Shown piece by piece: positions 27,125 through 35,772 of a stretch of 64,000 nt of DNA (positions are counted from its first letter, which is position 1; the number at the start of each line of letters is the position of its first letter). The stretch is from Micromonospora aurantiaca ATCC 27029 (GTDB lineage Bacteria > Actinomycetota > Actinomycetes > Mycobacteriales > Micromonosporaceae), in assembly GCF_000145235.1 (NCBI RefSeq), contig NC_014391.1:5464001-5528000 (forward strand). Direction: 5' to 3'. A model generated the notes under the pieces. The model saw nothing but the letters and a program-made list of their open reading frames with translations, did not search any database and was not told where the DNA came from. The position numbers and the translations under genes were made by a program.

Positions 27125-29641
27125 TCAGGCCGACGCGGCGGCCACAGCCGTCCGGGCCACGAGCGCCCGGCGCATGTCGTCGTCCAGGTCGGTCACCCAT
27201 CGCCGCAGGCCGGGCGTGAGGTCGTCGCGGGCCAGCAGCGCCGCGGCCATCTCCCGGGTGGGTTGCGACACGGCGTAGCGGGGGTACGCGGCCACCGTGA
27301 CCGCGTCGGCCACCCACGCGGTACGCAGACGCGCCGCCCCCGGCATGTCGGTGAAGTAGCGCTCCACGTACCCGGCGGTCAGCTCGGCCTGCTCGGGCTG
27401 CCAGAAGCCCTCGGCGGTCGCCTCGACGAGCCGGTTGGACAGCTCGGTGCTGCGGGTGACGATCTCCCAGGCGGCACGTTTCGCGTCGGCGTCGGGCAGC
27501 GCGGCCCGGCACGCGGCGGCCTGCTCGGCGCCGGTGGCGCTGCGGTCGCCGTCCGCCTCGGCGTCGATCTCCGGCGCACCGGCGGCGCCGAGCACCACGA
27601 GCCGGCGCAGCACCGCCCAGCGCAGGTCGGCGTCGACCGCGAGCCCCGGCGGCACGTCCTTGCCGGCGAGCCAGCCGGTCAGCATGGCCGTGTCGGTGGT
27701 GGCGCCGATCAGACCCCGCACCGCCGCCAGTTGCAGGGAGCCGCCAGCGGGCGCCGAGTCGAGCAGCGCCCCGCAGGCGGTCGCCACCCGCAGCAGCGCC
27801 GCGTCCCGGGCGAGCGGGCCGAGGTAGCGGTCGATCAGCCGGCGGCTGAGCAGCAGCACGTCCTCGACGATCGTCACCTCGGTCTCGGCGGGCAGCGCCG
27901 CCGCGATCAGCCCGGCGAGCGCGCCGGCCGGCCGTTCCCCGTCGGTGACCGCGTCCAGCGTCTCGGCCCAGAGCAGCGCCCGGGCCAGCGGGTCGTCGAG
28001 CCCCGGCAGCAGCAGCGGCACCGCGTCCGCCGAGGCCGGGTCGAGGCGGATCTTGGCGAACGTCAGGTCACCGGCGTTCGGCAGCACGAGCCCGGTGGCG
28101 GGCCGCCCGACCAGCTCCGGCAGCGGCGTGCGACCGCCGTCGGCGTCGGGGTCGAGGTCGACCTCGAACCGGTACGCCGGGCCGTCGGCGGTGTGGTGGG
28201 CCACCCCGATGCGGTGCGGCCGCTGCACCGGGTGGCTCGCCGGGGCGGTCTGCACGATCGCCACCTCGGTCCACCGCCCGTCGGCGTCCACAGCGGTGTC
28301 GACCCGCAGCGTGTTCACCTGCGCGCGGCGCAGCCAGCGTTCCGCCCAGCCGTCCAGGTCACGGCCGCTCGCCGTACCCAGGGCGGCCAGCAGGTCGGCG
28401 AGCGTGGCGTTGCCGAACCGGTGCGCCGCGAAGTGTGCGTTCAGCCCGGCCAGGAACGCCTCGTCACCGAGCCAGGCGACGAGCTGGCGCAGCACGCTGG
28501 CGCCCTTGGCGTACGAGATGCCGTCGAAGTTGAGCAGCGCCTGGGCGGCGTCGGCCACCTCCTCCGGTGCCACCGGGTGGGTGGAGGGACGCTGGTCGGC
28601 GGTGTAGCCCCACGCCTTGCGGCGGCTCGCGAACGTGGTCCACGCCCGGTCGAACCGGGTCGCCTCGGCGGTCACCCGGGTGCCCAGGTATTCGGCGAAG
28701 GACTCGTTGAGCCAGAGGTCGTCCCACCAGCTCATGGTGACCAGGTCGCCGAACCACATGTGCGCCATCTCGTGGGCGATGGTGGTGGCGCGCAGCTCCC
28801 GCTGGGTGTCCGTGACGGCGGAGCGGAAGACGTAGTCGTCGCGGATCGTGACCAGGCCCGGGTTCTCCATCGCGCCGGCGTTGAACTCGGGCACGAACGC
28901 CTGGTCGTACTTGCCGAACGGGTAGCGCTCGGCGAACAGCTCGTGGAAGCGGTCGAAGCACTGCCGGGTGACGGTGAAGATCTCCTCGGCGTCGGCGTCC
29001 AGGTGGGCCGCGAGCGAACGCCGGCAGTAGAGGCCGAGCGGGATGCCGTCGTGCTCCGCGCGCAGCACGTGCCAGGGCCCGGCGATCAGCGAGACGAAGT
29101 AGGTGGCCAGCGGCTCGGTGGTGGCGAACTCCCAGCGCCCGGGCGCGGGGCGGTCGGCGAGCGGCCCGTTGGCGGCGACAGTCCACTCCGGCGGCGCGGT
29201 GACCGTCAGCGTCACCGGCGCCTTCAGGTCGGGCTGGTCGAACGCGGCGAAGATGCGCGGCCCGTCGTCCAGGAAGGACATCGCGTAGAGGTAGGTCTCG
29301 CCGTCGGCCGGGTCGACGAAACGGTGCAGCCCTTCGCCGGTGTTGGAGTAGGCCATCTCGGCCTCGACGGTGAGCGTGTTCGTCGCGGCCAGGCCGGTCA
29401 GCGGCAGCCGGTCGCCGGCCAGCAGGGCCGGGTCGATGGCGCGGCCGTTGAGGCGGGCGGCGAGGAGTCGGCGCGGCTTGACGTCGACGAAGGTCTCGGC
29501 TCCGGGGGTGGCCCGGAACCGGATGGTGACGGCGGAGCGGAACCGCTCGGCGTCGCCGGTCAGATCGAGGTCCACATCGTAGGACTCGACGGTGATCGAC
29601 GCGCGGCGCGCGGTCGCCTCTGCACGGGTGAGGCTCGGCAT
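27125..29641 (-). CDS. pepN: Aminopeptidase N (M1 family)
   Basis: 838-residue cytoplasmic zinc aminopeptidase. Substrate-binding GAMEN in NAGAMENPGLV, zinc motif HEMAH (HExxH) with the third ligand in NESFAEY 18 residues on, then an ERAP1-like C-terminal half. ATG 29639-29641 gives MPSLTRAEATARRASITVES, the typical actinobacterial start, with AGGA some 8 bases before it. The open frame continues about 100 codons upstream but overlaps the DUF397 gene on the other strand and has no family resemblance. Monocistronic, divergent from DUF397. Confidence 0.96.
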   Translation of the reverse strand: MPSLTRAEATARRASITVESYDVDLDLTGDAERFRSAVTIRFRATPGAETFVDVKPRRLLAARLNGRAIDPALLAGDRLPLTGLAATNTLTVEAEMAYSNTGEGLHRFVDPADGETYLYAMSFLDDGPRIFAAFDQPDLKAPVTLTVTAPPEWTVAANGPLADRPAPGRWEFATTEPLATYFVSLIAGPWHVLRAEHDGIPLGLYCRRSLAAHLDADAEEIFTVTRQCFDRFHELFAERYPFGKYDQAFVPEFNAGAMENPGLVTIRDDYVFRSAVTDTQRELRATTIAHEMAHMWFGDLVTMSWWDDLWLNESFAEYLGTRVTAEATRFDRAWTTFASRRKAWGYTADQRPSTHPVAPEEVADAAQALLNFDGISYAKGASVLRQLVAWLGDEAFLAGLNAHFAAHRFGNATLADLLAALGTASGRDLDGWAERWLRRAQVNTLRVDTAVDADGRWTEVAIVQTAPASHPVQRPHRIGVAHHTADGPAYRFEVDLDPDADGGRTPLPELVGRPATGLVLPNAGDLTFAKIRLDPASADAVPLLLPGLDDPLARALLWAETLDAVTDGERPAGALAGLIAAALPAETEVTIVEDVLLLSRRLIDRYLGPLARDAALLRVATACGALLDSAPAGGSLQLAAVRGLIGATTDTAMLTGWLAGKDVPPGLAVDADLRWAVLRRLVVLGAAGAPEIDAEADGDRSATGAEQAAACRAALPDADAKRAAWEIVTRSTELSNRLVEATAEGFWQPEQAELTAGYVERYFTDMPGAARLRTAWVADAVTVAAYPRYAVSQPTREMAAALLARDDLTPGLRRWVTDLDDDMRRALVARTAVAAASA

Positions 29642-29707
29642 CCGCTTATCCTGCCCGATGAGGTCCGCTCGGGCCGTCTCGTTACGCATGGCGATGGAGG
29701 AACAGCG

Positions 29708-29926
29708 ATGGGTCAGCACCCCAAGGGCGATTTCGACCTCTCCCGGGCGGTTTGGCAGCGGGCTGAGGGCGACACCTCCGAGGGAGCGGTCGAAGTGGCC
29801 TTCGTCGACGACCTGATCGGTATGCGCAACTCCGCCGAGCCGGACGGGCCGGTGCTGGTCTTCACGCAGGCCGAGTGGGACGCGTTCGTCGCGGGCGCCC
29901 AGGACGGCGAGTTCGACCTGGACTGA
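29708..29926 (+). CDS. DUF397 domain-containing protein
   Basis: 72 residues, ending with the DUF397 pattern VAFVDDLIGMRNSAEPDGPVLVFTQAEWDAFVAG and GEFDLD. DUF397 proteins are small actinobacterial partners of XRE regulators (WhiJ/BldB-type pairs), but no such regulator is adjacent here, so this is an orphan. ATG 29708 follows GGAGG at a good distance. Divergent from pepN across 66 bp. Confidence 0.9.
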   Translation: MGQHPKGDFDLSRAVWQRAEGDTSEGAVEVAFVDDLIGMRNSAEPDGPVLVFTQAEWDAFVAGAQDGEFDLD

Positions 29927-29933
29927 GCGCGCC

Positions 29934-30320
29934 TCAGTCACCGTCGCCCCAGCCGAGGCCGCCCGGACCGGGCGCGTGGTGGAAGCCGGGGTGACCGGCC
30001 ACGTCGGCGCAGCGCTCGCCGTCGGGCCCGGCGGCGTCGCAGAACAGCCGCTCGGCGCGGTGCCAGGCGTCCGCCGGGGACAGCGCCGCCGCGCCGAGCG
30101 CCAGCTCCGGGCGGAGCAGGCCGAGTGCTTCGGCGTACGCCACGGCGTGCTCCCGCGCGACGGCGGGATCGGTGGCGGCGAAGCCCAGGTGCACGGTGAA
30201 GTAACGCGGCGGGCGGCCGGCGGCGCGCCGGGGCGTGCCGATCAGCGGCCCGTCGCGGCCGTCGCCGCGCAGCCGGGCCGGTGCCTCGCGGTGCCGTCGT
30301 GCCGCCCTGTCGTCACGCAT
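29934..30320 (-). CDS. Hypothetical protein with a C-terminal Cys/His cluster
   Basis: 128 residues, ATG 30318-30320. The first 30 residues are Arg-rich and disordered. A middle part RYFTVHLGFAATDPAVA runs into helical ALGLLRPELALGAAALSPADAWHRAERLFC, and the C-terminus has CDAAGPDGERCADVAGHPGFHH, two cysteines and three histidines that could bind a metal. I do not recognise the family. It converges with DUF397, 7 bp apart. Confidence 0.65.
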   Translation of the reverse strand: MRDDRAARRHREAPARLRGDGRDGPLIGTPRRAAGRPPRYFTVHLGFAATDPAVAREHAVAYAEALGLLRPELALGAAALSPADAWHRAERLFCDAAGPDGERCADVAGHPGFHHAPGPGGLGWGDGD

Positions 30321-30558
30321 CGGTGCCCTCCCCCGTGGTCGGTGACGCCCGCCGTACGTCGCGGCGGCGGGCGGCGGGCCGGTCGCCGCCGGTCCGCGAA
30401 CCCGAGCCAACCAGCTTTTCCGTGCCCGGGGAGGGGCCAGCACCGGCTCGCGTGGCCGGCCCCTCCCCCACGGGGCCGGAGCTGCTGGAATGGAGGGTTC
30501 GGCCGCGCCGACCCGGGTAGGTAGGCAGCGCCGCCGAACCGCGTCAGGAGCAGCCGAG

Positions 30559-31842
30559 ATGAGTACCATGCCGAGCGACCGGAGCCCGGACAGCACGCTG
30601 GCGTTCCTCCGGGAGGGCTACCGCTTCGTCGGCGACCGCTGCGACCGCCTCGGCACCGACGTCTTCCAGACCCGGCTGCTGCTGGAGCCGACGATCTGCC
30701 TGCGCGGCCGGGAGGCCGCCGAGCTGTTCTACGACGAGGAGCGGTTCGTCCGGCGCGGCGCCATGCCGATGCGCGGGCAGCGCACGCTCACCGGCGTCGG
30801 CGGCGTGCAGGGCCTCGACGGGCAGGCCCACCTGGTCCGCAAGGCGATGTTCATGTCGATCATGACGCCGGCCGCGATCCGCCGCCTCGGGGAGATCTTC
30901 GACGAGCAGTGGCGGGCCCGGATCCCGGTCTGGGCACAGGACGGCCCGGTGGCGCTCTACGACGAGGTGGGAAAGATCCTGACCCGTACGGTCTGGGCCT
31001 GGGCCGGGGTACTGCTGGCCGAGGCCGACGTGCCGCGCCGTACCGCCGAGATGCACGCGATGATCGAGGCGCCGGCCGCGCTGGGCCCCCGGCACTGGCG
31101 CGGACGGCTCGGCCGCCGGCACGCGCAACGCTGGGCCGGCGACCTGATCGAGCGGGTACGCGCGGGCGCGGTGCCCGCACCGGAGGGCAGCGCGCTGGCG
31201 GTCGTGGCCGGGCACCGGGACGAACGAGGGCTGCCGCTGCCCCGCCGGATCGCCGCCGTGGAACTGCTGAACGTGCTGCGCCCCACCGTCGCGGTCGACC
31301 GGTACGTGGTCTTCGCCGCGCTGGCGCTGCACGACCACCCGCACTGGCGGGACCGGCTACCAGGCGACGACGCCGCGACCGAGCAGTTCGTGCAGGAGGT
31401 ACGCCGCTACTACCCGTTCTTCCCGGTCGCCGCGGCCCGGGTCCGCCGCTCGTTCCAGTGGCGGGGGTACGCGTTCCCGCAGGGCCGGCGGGTGCTGCTC
31501 GACCTGTACGGCACCAACCACCACCCCGGCGTGTGGCCCGAGCCGGAACGGTTCCGCCCGGAGCGTTTCGCCGGCTGGCGCGACGACCCGTTCGGCCTGG
31601 TCCCGCAGGGCGGCGGCGACCACTACACCGGCCATCGCTGCGCCGGTGAGTGGATCACGATCGAGCTGATGAAGCGGGCGGTGACGAACCTGACCGGCGC
31701 GATGAGCTACCGCGTACCGCCGCAGGACCTGGCGCTCGACCTCGGCTCCATGCCGGCGTTGCCGCCCGCCGGGCTGGTGCTCGACGGGGTGCGCCCGGCC
31801 GACGGCGCACGCCCGGCCGGTGGGGTACGCCCGCCGCGCTGA
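30559..31842 (+). CDS. CYP152-like cytochrome P450 (fatty-acid peroxygenase type)
   Basis: 427 residues. The heme-binding loop is PQGGGDHYTGHRCAGEW with the Cys ligand in HRCAGEW, longer than in ordinary P450s and typical of CYP152 (P450 SPalpha, BSbeta). In the I helix the usual acid-alcohol pair is replaced by LRPTVAVDR, with Arg-Pro in place of Asp/Glu-Thr, the mark of enzymes that use hydrogen peroxide without a reductase. EVRRYYPFFP precedes the ERR region. Probable product: hydroxylated or decarboxylated fatty acids. ATG 30559 follows AGGAG; a longer frame from 30490 is less likely. Followed by a glycosyltransferase 116 bp on. Confidence 0.88.
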   Translation: MSTMPSDRSPDSTLAFLREGYRFVGDRCDRLGTDVFQTRLLLEPTICLRGREAAELFYDEERFVRRGAMPMRGQRTLTGVGGVQGLDGQAHLVRKAMFMSIMTPAAIRRLGEIFDEQWRARIPVWAQDGPVALYDEVGKILTRTVWAWAGVLLAEADVPRRTAEMHAMIEAPAALGPRHWRGRLGRRHAQRWAGDLIERVRAGAVPAPEGSALAVVAGHRDERGLPLPRRIAAVELLNVLRPTVAVDRYVVFAALALHDHPHWRDRLPGDDAATEQFVQEVRRYYPFFPVAAARVRRSFQWRGYAFPQGRRVLLDLYGTNHHPGVWPEPERFRPERFAGWRDDPFGLVPQGGGDHYTGHRCAGEWITIELMKRAVTNLTGAMSYRVPPQDLALDLGSMPALPPAGLVLDGVRPADGARPAGGVRPPR

Positions 31843-31958
31843 ACCGGGCCAAGCCGGGGTCGATCTCGCCGGCCGCGATACCCGACACAGCCCGGCCGAA
31901 ACGGTTTCAGCAGCCGCATTCCGGGCAAGTCGCGTCACCCGGCACGAGGGGAGACGAC

Positions 31959-33044
31959 ATGACCCGACCGACCGCCGCGCAGCCACGCGACGAGGGCGCC
32001 GCGTCCGCGCCGGTCCGGCTGCCGATGGCGTACGTCCTGCCGCTGCGCGCCCACGACGACGGCGGCCTGGACGAGCTGACCGGGTACCTGCGCGAGCTGA
32101 GCCGGTGGGTCGACGTGGTGGTGGTCGACGGATCGGCGCCGGAGCTGTTCGCCCGGCACGCCGAAGCCTGGCGCGGGCTGGTCCGGCACGTGCCGCCGGA
32201 CCCGGCGCTGCGCGGGCGCAACGGCAAGGTGCTCGGCGTGCTCACCGGCGTCGCGCTGGCCCGGCACGAGCACGTGGTGATCGCCGACGACGACGTCCGG
32301 TACGACCGGGCGGCCCTGTGCGCGGTGCACCAGCTGCTGGACGGGGTGGACCTGGTCCGGCCGCAGAACCACTTCGACCCGCTGCCCTGGCACGCCTGGT
32401 GGGACACCGGCCGGACGCTGCTGGCCCGCGTGTTCGGCGGGGACTGGCCGGGCACGCTCGGGGTGCGGCGGAGCACGTTCCTGGCGATGGGCGGCTACGA
32501 CCCCGACGTGCTCTTCGAGAACCTGGAGCTGGTCCGCACCGTGCGCGCGTACGGCGGCAGCACCGCCACCCCGGCGTGGCTGTACGTGCGGCGGCTACCG
32601 CCCGCCGCCGCGCACTTCCTCGGGCAGCGCGTCCGCCAGGCGTACGACGAGACGGCCCGGCCGGTGTGGCTGCTCGCCGCGCTGGCGGTGCTGCCGGCGA
32701 CGGCTGTCGCGCTCGCCACCCGCCGGCCCGGGCTGCTGCTGCGCGCCGGACTGGCGACCGTGGCAGTGGCGGAGCTGGGCCGGCGACGGGCCGGCGGCGC
32801 CCGGGTCTTCCCGGCGCACACCAGCCTGGCGGCTCCCGCCTGGGTGCTGGAACGCGGCCTGTGCGCCTGGCTGGCGGTGGGCCGGCGGCTGCGCGGCGGG
32901 GTGCCCTACGCGGGCGCCCGGCTGCGGACGGCGGCCCACCCCACAGGTGTCCTGCGCCGGCGGATGACGCGGCGCCGCCCCGACGATCTGGTGCTCTGGG
33001 TGGAGACCGGGGCGCTGCCCCCACCGTTGCGCGCCGAGGTGTAA
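31959..33044 (+). CDS. Family 2 glycosyltransferase-like protein
   Basis: 361 residues. N-terminal GT-A-like fold: RLPMAYVLPLRAHDD, VDVVVVDGSAP, VVIADDDVRYDRAAL (DDD as the DxD metal site), FGGDWPGTLGVRRSTFLAMGGYDPD and ENLELVRTVRAYGG. A hydrophobic stretch near residue 240 (VWLLAALAVLPATAVALA) suggests membrane association. ATG 31959 is preceded by GAGGGGAG. The stop TAA is supplied by a 56-bp repeat at 33040. Probably acts on a lipid or glycan; the neighbouring P450 may share the pathway. Substrate unknown. Confidence 0.8.
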   Translation: MTRPTAAQPRDEGAASAPVRLPMAYVLPLRAHDDGGLDELTGYLRELSRWVDVVVVDGSAPELFARHAEAWRGLVRHVPPDPALRGRNGKVLGVLTGVALARHEHVVIADDDVRYDRAALCAVHQLLDGVDLVRPQNHFDPLPWHAWWDTGRTLLARVFGGDWPGTLGVRRSTFLAMGGYDPDVLFENLELVRTVRAYGGSTATPAWLYVRRLPPAAAHFLGQRVRQAYDETARPVWLLAALAVLPATAVALATRRPGLLLRAGLATVAVAELGRRRAGGARVFPAHTSLAAPAWVLERGLCAWLAVGRRLRGGVPYAGARLRTAAHPTGVLRRRMTRRRPDDLVLWVETGALPPPLRAEV

Positions 33045-33095
33045 GGAAGGGCCCCTTCTTATCGCCTGGGCGATAAGAAGGGGCCCTTCCCAACC
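33040..33095 (+). repeat. 56-bp intergenic repeat, family A, copy 2
   Basis: Begins TGTAAGGAAGGGCCCC; its TAA at 33042-33044 is the stop codon of the glycosyltransferase gene. Positions 33045-33066 and 33069-33090 are perfect 22-bp inverted arms with a 2-nt loop, a very strong hairpin that should terminate transcription in both directions. Confidence 0.85.
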
Positions 33096-33109
33096 GAGAA
33101 CGCGGACCT

Positions 33110-33748
33110 TCAGGACCGCACCTGCTCGGCGCTGTGCCGGACGTCGTGGGCGGCGGCGCGGCCGTCGTCCTTGACGGTGTGCGCGGCGTCCTGCGCGGTG
33201 GCCTTCACCGACTCGGCGGCGTGCTGCGCCGGCTCGCGCAGCTCCTCCTTCAGCTCACCGGCGACCTCGCCCAGCTTCTCCTTCACCACCCCGCCGTGCT
33301 CGGCGGCCTTCTCCTTGACCTGCGCGGCGACCTGCTGCTCACGGCGGGTGGCCGGGATCAGCGAGGAGACCAGCATGCCGACGCCGAAGGCGATCACGCC
33401 GGCGGCGATCGGGTTGCCCTCGGACTTGCGCCGCACCACCTGCGGCGCCCGGTGGGCGGCGTCGCTCACCGTGGCGGCGGCGGACTGCGCCTTGTCGCCC
33501 ACGGAGGAGGCCATCGAGGAGGCGTGGTCGCCCACCGAGTGGGCGGCGTGGCCGGTGCTGTGGCCGAGGTCCGAAGCGGTTCCCATCACCTTGTCCTTCA
33601 CGTTCGTCAGCGCGCTGCGCACACGCTGCTTGCGGTCGTCGACGATGCGGCTCGGGCTGACCTTGTACGCCAGGGCGTCCACGTCCGAGCTGAGGTTGTT
33701 GCGGGTGGCTTCGATCTCGCGGCGGATCTGCTCGGGATCGGTGCTCAT
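33110..33748 (-). CDS. DUF3618 domain-containing membrane protein
   Basis: 212 residues. The N-terminus DPEQIRREIEATRNNLSSDVDAL is the DUF3618 signature, followed by a long amphipathic region with HxTGHAAHSVGDHASSMASSVGDKA-type repeats, one hydrophobic segment (NPIAAGVIAFGVGMLVSSLI) and an Ala/Lys/Glu-rich helix reminiscent of LEA-like stress proteins. ATG 33746-33748 overlaps the stop of the holin-X gene by ATGA. Last gene of a three-gene envelope unit. Confidence 0.87.
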   Translation of the reverse strand: MSTDPEQIRREIEATRNNLSSDVDALAYKVSPSRIVDDRKQRVRSALTNVKDKVMGTASDLGHSTGHAAHSVGDHASSMASSVGDKAQSAAATVSDAAHRAPQVVRRKSEGNPIAAGVIAFGVGMLVSSLIPATRREQQVAAQVKEKAAEHGGVVKEKLGEVAGELKEELREPAQHAAESVKATAQDAAHTVKDDGRAAAHDVRHSAEQVRS

Positions 33749-34197
33749 CGGATGACTCCCTCCGGGTGCGGCTTGAGCGCGTCGGGGATGCGCTGCACGC
33801 TGTCGTTGGTCTGCTTCAGGCCGCGGATCCGCTCGGCGTTCTTCTTGCCCATCGAGTACAGGACCGCCGCGACAGCGGCCCAGATGACGGCCACGATCAG
33901 CGCGGCCAGCCCGGAGTCCATGACGTTGTCGAGGAACTGCCAGATCGCGATCGAGACGAAGAGCGCCACCATGTAGCCGCCGAAGCCGGCGCCGCCGAAC
34001 AGTCCGGCGGCCTTGCCCGCCTTCTTGCCCTCCTGGCGGATCTCCGCCTTGGCCAGCTCGACCTCCTGGCGCATCAGCGTGGACAGGTCGGTGGTGACCT
34101 GGCGCATCAGGTCGCCGAGCGAGCTGCCGCGCACCTCGTCGGCGTGGGGCGGGGCACCCGCCGCCTGATAGCCGGGGTCCTGCGTGGGTACGGTCAT
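33745..34197 (-). CDS. Actinobacterial holin-X (superfamily III) type membrane protein
   Basis: 150 residues. GDLMRQVTTDLSTLMRQEVELAKAEIRQEGKKAG is an amphipathic helix that precedes two transmembrane helices (GGYMVALFVSIAIWQFL and GLAALIVAVIWAAVAAVLYSM), the layout of PF07332. Such proteins are chromosomal and not evidence of a phage. ATG 34195-34197 follows GGGAGGCGACGG. It is coupled to the DUF3618 gene and lies 31 bp after the gene at 34229. Confidence 0.85.
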   Translation of the reverse strand: MTVPTQDPGYQAAGAPPHADEVRGSSLGDLMRQVTTDLSTLMRQEVELAKAEIRQEGKKAGKAAGLFGGAGFGGYMVALFVSIAIWQFLDNVMDSGLAALIVAVIWAAVAAVLYSMGKKNAERIRGLKQTNDSVQRIPDALKPHPEGVIR

Positions 34198-34228
34198 GCC
34201 GTCGCCTCCCTTCTGCCGGTGCGGCCGG

Positions 34229-35014
34229 TCACGGGCGGGGAGCGCCGGTCGACGGGACACCCGGCAGCGGGTCGGTGCGCTCCGGCGGCGGCAGCGGCTG
34301 ACCGGTGCCACCCGCCGGGTCGGCCCAGGTGTTCGGGGCGCCGCCGGCCGGGTAGGTCGCGCCCGGCGCGGAGTAGCCCGGGTCCGGCTCGGCGTAGCTG
34401 CCCGGCGTCGGGTCGAGGTAGCCGCCCGGCGGGACCTGGTCCGGCACCTCACGGGCGGTCGGGATGACGGCGGTGCGGTCCGGGTCGTACGCCGGCCGCG
34501 CCGTGCTGTCGTCGCCGATCGCGGCGATGTTGCGGGTGAGCCGCCCGGCGACCACGCCGAGCAGCGCCGCCCCGACGAGGAACGTGCCGGGGTTGCGGCG
34601 GGCGTAGGTCTTCACCTCGTTGAGCAGGTCGCCCGGCTCGCGCTGCTCCAGCCAGCCGGCCACGCCGTGCACGCGCTCGGCCGCCTGGTGGGCCAGCTCG
34701 GTGACCGGCCCGGAGCCGCCACCCTGCTGCGCCATGGTGCGCATCTCGTCGGCGAGCGACCGCAGTCCGCTGGCGGCGCGCTGCTGCTGCTGACCGGCCT
34801 GCGCGGTGACCTGGCTGCGGGTCTCGCCGTAGAGGTCGCGGGCCTGCCGCTTGGCCTCGCCCACCACCTCCCGGCCCTGCTCCTTGGCGGTCTGCGCGAC
34901 GGCGCCGCCCGCGTTCGCGGCGTCGGAGCCGACCTGGCGGGCCTGGTCACGCACACCGCCACCACCGTTCGTCGACTGGTACGTGGCCGAACTGGGGGAA
35001 AGATCCTGAGTCAT
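34229..35014 (-). CDS. Hypothetical envelope-associated helical protein
   Basis: 261 residues. After a Gly-rich start, a long polar helix or coiled coil (RDQARQVGSDAANAGGAVAQ ... AAERVHGVAGWLEQREP) resembles LEA-type or DUF883-like membrane-linked helices; one short hydrophobic helix (GTFLVGAALLGVVAGRL) follows, then a Pro/Gly/Tyr-rich tail. First gene of the unit that continues with holin-X and DUF3618. A palindrome CGCGGA-N6-TCCGCG lies upstream at 35061-35078. Function unknown. Confidence 0.78.
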   Translation of the reverse strand: MTQDLSPSSATYQSTNGGGGVRDQARQVGSDAANAGGAVAQTAKEQGREVVGEAKRQARDLYGETRSQVTAQAGQQQQRAASGLRSLADEMRTMAQQGGGSGPVTELAHQAAERVHGVAGWLEQREPGDLLNEVKTYARRNPGTFLVGAALLGVVAGRLTRNIAAIGDDSTARPAYDPDRTAVIPTAREVPDQVPPGGYLDPTPGSYAEPDPGYSAPGATYPAGGAPNTWADPAGGTGQPLPPPERTDPLPGVPSTGAPRP

Positions 35015-35060
35015 GGTGTCCCTTCCGCTCGTACTTCCCAGCGGGTGTCTTCGGGGGGTA

Positions 35061-35078
35061 CGCGGATTTGTTTCCGCG
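35061..35078. promoter_or_regulatory. Inverted repeat CGCGGA-N6-TCCGCG
   Basis: Perfect 6-bp arms around TTTGTT, 47 bp upstream of the 261-residue gene and between divergent units, a plausible operator. No regulator is linked. Confidence 0.4.
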
Positions 35079-35210
35079 TGACAAGTGCCCTACCCCAGGT
35101 CGGCGGCTCCATGCCTGATTCGTGAATTCTCTGCGGGACCGGCCCGCCCCGGTCAGACAATGGGGTGCCCGCCCGCCCGGGCGGCGGCGAGTTCCACGGG
35201 GGTGACAGGG

Positions 35211-35687
35211 ATGGCACGTGACCTGCGCGAACACGCGCCCGCCCGGCCTGCGGTGCAGAAGGTAGCCCTCGCGGCGGCGGCTCTCTTCGCGCTGATCGGC
35301 GTGCTCGGCTTCGTGCCCGGCATCACCACGCACTACGGCGAGATGACGTTCGCCGGGCACCACTCCGAGGCGAAGCTTCTCGGGGTGTTCCAGGTCTCGG
35401 TGCTGCACAACCTGGTGCACCTGCTGTTCGGGCTGGTCGGTCTGGTGATGGCCCGGCGGCTGGCCGGGGCACGGGTGTTCCTGGCCGTCGGCGGCGCGCT
35501 CTACCTGGTGCTGTGGCTGTACGGCTTCGCCATCGACCGGGACACGTCGGTCAACTTCGTACCGGTGAACGACGCCGACAACTGGCTGCACCTGGCCCTC
35601 GGTTTCGGCATGCTCGCCGCCGGCCTGCTGCTGAACAACAACCTCGGCACCGGCACCCGGGTGGAGGCCCCCTTCGACCGCCCCTGA
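35211..35687 (+). CDS. DUF4383 domain-containing membrane protein
   Basis: 158 residues with four hydrophobic helices. The DUF4383 pattern is visible: QKVALAAAALFALIGVLGFVPG, VFQVSVLHNLVHLLFGLVGL, and ADNWLHLALGFGMLAAGLLL with conserved HNLVH and NWLHL. ATG 35211 has ACAGGG directly before it. Divergent from the envelope unit and 85 bp before DUF6766. Function unknown. Confidence 0.88.
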   Translation: MARDLREHAPARPAVQKVALAAAALFALIGVLGFVPGITTHYGEMTFAGHHSEAKLLGVFQVSVLHNLVHLLFGLVGLVMARRLAGARVFLAVGGALYLVLWLYGFAIDRDTSVNFVPVNDADNWLHLALGFGMLAAGLLLNNNLGTGTRVEAPFDRP

Positions 35688-35772
35688 CCAGGCGCGACAC
35701 GCCGGTGCGGCGTTTGCCCCGGCCCGACGCCGGGCAGGAGGGCAACCGCGAGCGGGTCGAGGAGGTCCGGCG

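Noticed and set aside
33745..34197. Prophage remnant because of the holin-like gene
   Set aside because: The holin-X family is a chromosomal actinobacterial family; no phage structural, integrase or lysis genes are near.
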